Below the pieces are notes generated by a model. The model was not told the origin of the DNA. It ran no database searches and saw nothing but the letters and a program-made list of their open reading frames with translations. 7,955 nt of DNA, taken from an uncultured Pseudomonadota bacterium (GTDB taxonomy: Bacteria; Myxococcota_A; UBA9042; CAIXZC01). The stretch covers positions 1-7,955 of the forward strand of contig CALGBT010000674.1 in NCBI GenBank assembly GCA_937884235.1. The letters run 5' to 3'. Both the position numbers and the translations under genes were made by a program. Below, one piece after another: positions 5,981 to 7,955 of this stretch. Position 1 is the first letter of the stretch. Every line of letters begins with the position of its first letter.

Positions 5981-7819
5981 CTAGAAGAACCCCTTAATCA
6001 AGGTGCCAGAGAAGCTGCCAACTACAGCCTCACCTTCCGTGGGAGAAGCTTCTTCGAAGGTGATGGTCCCCTTGCCGATCATGCCCAGCATCTCGTCAGT
6101 ATCGGTCTCGGGGTCGAATCGGATGAGATAGACCGCCCCCTTCTGCCACAGGCCCAATTCGACGGTGGAGCCACTCTTGAAGAGTGCCGTGGGAACCGCG
6201 GCAAAAGCCAGGAGAACTGTCTTGTCCGGGAGATAGGCGGGGACCAGGACCACCGATTGTTCCGGCCCCTCTTCGCTGAAACCTGCCAGGAAGCCCAGGT
6301 AGAGGGGGTCGAAAACCTCCCCGTTGACCTGTCCGGCAAAGGTGCCCTCCCCTATCTGGAAAATGTTCTCTTCCCCCAACGTTCCGAAGGTCGTCTCGAA
6401 ATGGACATCCAGGGAGCCGATCTCGTCCAGAAGGAAACAGAGTTTGTCGGCGGGGGGCTCAGTCAAGGGCGGTGCACCGTTAGTCAGTTGCTCCGCGATG
6501 GACAGGCGGCGCGCATTGACGAATACGCGTATCACATCAAACTGTTCAAGAACCCACGGCTCGACATATGGCGAAAGCAACTCCTCCATGGCATCCATTG
6601 AGGCGTGCAACTCCGCTTCGCTCCAGACCGTCTGCAGCATCTCCTGCAGCCGAGCCACATAGAGGTCCCGGCCGGCAGGCAGCAGGTAAAGCCGCCGTGC
6701 GAGGTGCCCGCGGGCGAGAACTGCCGGGAAAAGCGGGACAACCTCGCCAGGATCCTTCTCCTCCCCGCCACTACTCCCCAGAATCCCATCTGTCCCCCAG
6801 GGCAAGAAGAGAAATTTCCCCGTAGATGGGTCATCGTAGACGAAGAAGTTGTTGGTATTCCCGGCGTAACCGTCCCAGTGGCCCAGGAGCACCTCGGCCG
6901 CCCAGAAAGTCAGATACGTATCGACGTCAAGCAACGGCTCCAGGGCCTGAGGCAAGTCGTCATCGGTGGCTTCCAGGGCCACCCGCAGCATCTCGATTCG
7001 CCCGGAATCCGGTTCCAGTTTGTTGGTCTTCTTCTCGAAGGTCTTGCTCCATCCTTCCCGGAAGTCGCTGAGCGTCCCTTCGTAGAGGTCGCCGCCCGCA
7101 TCGGCAAAGTGCCCCTTCAGAAATCTCTTCTTGACGCTCTCGACATTGGCGTAGATGCCCAGGTCAGCACCGTTGACCACAACATGGGCGAAATTGCATC
7201 GAGGAGCCGGAACTCCGGCGGCAGCAAAGAAATCGTAGCCCAGGCACTGCCTTACCAGCGCCGGGTCCTGCCGGCAGTTGTTCAGAGTCAGGCGTTCATA
7301 GCCCTGGATTTCCACGCCGTCGACATATTCATCGAACTTGATCTTCAGAGCCGGTTTCTCGTCGTCCAGAGACCCGAGGAAGCCCTTCTTCCGAATGCCA
7401 ACATCTTCAACGAGAACTCCGTCGATTCTGATGGTCGCCATGACGTAGGTAAAGGGGCTGCCGAAGGGTTCGGACATGCAGTCTTCACCACCCAGAATAT
7501 CCATGATGTCGCGCGTTTGAAAGCGAATGAAATCCCAGTCATTCGGGTCGATGAAGACCTCAATTTCCAAAACTCGGGTTCTTTCAAAGAGGTCCCCAAT
7601 GGCAGCAAACGGAGAGATCTCCTCAGGATTCTCAGTCAGGTCTTCGGTGGCGAAGGGAACGGCATCCACGTCGCCCAATGGCCCAATCACATCGCGGCCA
7701 CTCCCACTTTCGCAGGAAGTGATGGTCAACAGCAGCAGACCAGAAATCCATCCAAAAAGACCAGGCGTGGCCCGAGAAAAGCTCAATTCCAGCACCTCGA
7801 CGTTGGCAGGGGGGCGCAT
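5981..7819 (-). CDS. CotH kinase-like lipoprotein
   Basis: A predicted lipoprotein: GLFGWISGLLLLTITSC gives a hydrophobic stretch and lipobox (cysteine codon 7714-7712). The CotH domain follows (roughly the first 350 residues after it): FIDPNDW, KPALKIKFDEY, LTLNNCRQDPALVRQCLGYDF, GIYANVESVKKRFLKGHF, GDLYEG, then LLGHWDGYAGNTNNFFVYD and LPWGTDG. CotH proteins are kinase-fold enzymes; Bacillus CotH phosphorylates spore-coat proteins. Here I would expect an exported protein or glycan modifier. Where many relatives have PWDxD this one has PWGTD, so one acidic residue is missing. The last 145 residues are a beta-rich region of unknown role ending in GSFSGTLIKGFF. The start is uncertain: ATG 7819 is given, but its GAGG abuts the ATG, while TTG 7786 has GAGG 8 nt upstream and yields a normal 25-residue lipoprotein signal. 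An ATG at 7924 would lie inside the repeat and is unlikely. Confidence 0.88.
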   Translation of the reverse strand: MRPPANVEVLELSFSRATPGLFGWISGLLLLTITSCESGSGRDVIGPLGDVDAVPFATEDLTENPEEISPFAAIGDLFERTRVLEIEVFIDPNDWDFIRFQTRDIMDILGGEDCMSEPFGSPFTYVMATIRIDGVLVEDVGIRKKGFLGSLDDEKPALKIKFDEYVDGVEIQGYERLTLNNCRQDPALVRQCLGYDFFAAAGVPAPRCNFAHVVVNGADLGIYANVESVKKRFLKGHFADAGGDLYEGTLSDFREGWSKTFEKKTNKLEPDSGRIEMLRVALEATDDDLPQALEPLLDVDTYLTFWAAEVLLGHWDGYAGNTNNFFVYDDPSTGKFLFLPWGTDGILGSSGGEEKDPGEVVPLFPAVLARGHLARRLYLLPAGRDLYVARLQEMLQTVWSEAELHASMDAMEELLSPYVEPWVLEQFDVIRVFVNARRLSIAEQLTNGAPPLTEPPADKLCFLLDEIGSLDVHFETTFGTLGEENIFQIGEGTFAGQVNGEVFDPLYLGFLAGFSEEGPEQSVVLVPAYLPDKTVLLAFAAVPTALFKSGSTVELGLWQKGAVYLIRFDPETDTDEMLGMIGKGTITFEEASPTEGEAVVGSFSGTLIKGFF

Positions 7820-7827
7820 CCTCACCC

Positions 7828-7857
7828 ATGATAGCAGACATGGCAGCAGATTCTCAA
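7828..7857 (-). promoter_or_regulatory. Possible promoter of the CotH-like gene
   Basis: On the minus strand, TTGAGA (7857-7852) and TATCAT (7833-7828) are 18 bp apart, just downstream of the repeat block. Predicted transcription would start near 7820, which would make ATG 7819 leaderless and gives the TTG at 7786 a short leader with its ribosome-binding sequence. The match is moderate and short motifs like these arise by chance. Confidence 0.28.
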
Positions 7858-7866
7858 ACCAATCTG

Positions 7867-7955
7867 GTGGACGGAGTGGACGCGGTGGACGGTGGACAAG
7901 GGAGTGGACCTGGACGTGGACCACGCTGGACCACGCTGGACCACGCTGGACGTGG
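7867..7955. repeat. Tandem TGGAC-based short repeats running off the window
   Basis: TGGAC occurs ten times between 7868 and 7951 (starts at 7868, 7877, 7886, 7893, 7905, 7911, 7917, 7927, 7937, 7947). The left part uses mainly GTGGAC at irregular 6-12 bp spacing; the right part is a regular 10-bp array, CTGGACCACG, with three units from about 7926 and a degenerate fourth. It lies upstream of the CotH-like gene and continues to the last base, so the full array is longer. It is low-complexity, not a CRISPR: units are too short and there are no unique spacers. Confidence 0.85.

Noticed and set aside
6605..7831. Long plus-strand open frame (408 codons) opposite the CotH-like gene, with another at 5975-6601
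   Set aside because: The minus-strand frame carries lipobox and CotH motifs throughout; the plus frames give no recognisable protein and are explained by GC-rich codon use on the other strand.
7820..7924. N-terminal extension of the CotH-like gene to ATG 7924
   Set aside because: The extra residues (VHVQVHSLVHRPPRP and on) are translated from the tandem repeat and would bury the lipoprotein signal 70 residues in.
7867..7955. CRISPR array
   Set aside because: Units are 6-10 bp with no unique spacers and no cas genes nearby.

Overview
This is a moderately GC-rich window (about 60% by eye) with seven protein-coding genes and no recognisable RNA gene, insertion sequence, phage module or CRISPR array. 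Three genes encode exported or lipid-anchored proteins of a style common in Myxococcota, Bradymonadota and related former Deltaproteobacteria: an Asp-rich lipoprotein, a tail-fibre-like N-terminus fused to a formylglycine-generating-enzyme (FGE, SUMF1/PvdO) fold, and a CotH-type lipoprotein. I therefore suggest, with moderate to low confidence, an uncultured member of those groups. The window begins inside a gene and ends inside a tandem repeat, so both sides are cut.

Layout. (1) 1-1245, plus strand: the 3' part of an unrecognised gene, then 9 bp later a DUF2284 cysteine-rich predicted metal-binding protein; probably one operon. (2) 1235-2380, minus: an enzyme of the alanine dehydrogenase / N5-(carboxyethyl)ornithine synthase family, whose stop overlaps the DUF2284 stop by 11 bp in convergent orientation. 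(3) 2556-4708, minus: a two-gene secreted unit, a small lipoprotein followed by the FGE-fold protein, joined by a GTGA start/stop overlap and preceded by a plausible sigma-70-type promoter. (4) 4709-4886: divergent intergenic region. (5) 4887-5849, plus: class II fructose-bisphosphate aldolase, the one clear housekeeping gene. (6) 5981-about 7819, minus: a CotH kinase-like lipoprotein, convergent with the aldolase. (7) 7867-7955: tandem TGGAC-based repeats that run off the window.

How the genes work together. The aldolase is central glycolysis/gluconeogenesis and shows no functional link to its neighbours. The lipoprotein and FGE-fold protein are translationally coupled and both exported, so they probably act together at the cell surface; the FGE-fold protein lacks the catalytic cysteine pair of true FGEs and is more likely structural or ligand-binding. 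The dehydrogenase-like enzyme probably makes or breaks a secondary-amine amino-acid adduct or oxidises an amino acid, with sequence hints of NADP(H) use. No clear multi-gene novel system is present; the most unusual items are the coupled secreted pair, the altered nucleotide-binding motif of the dehydrogenase-like enzyme, and the right-edge repeat.
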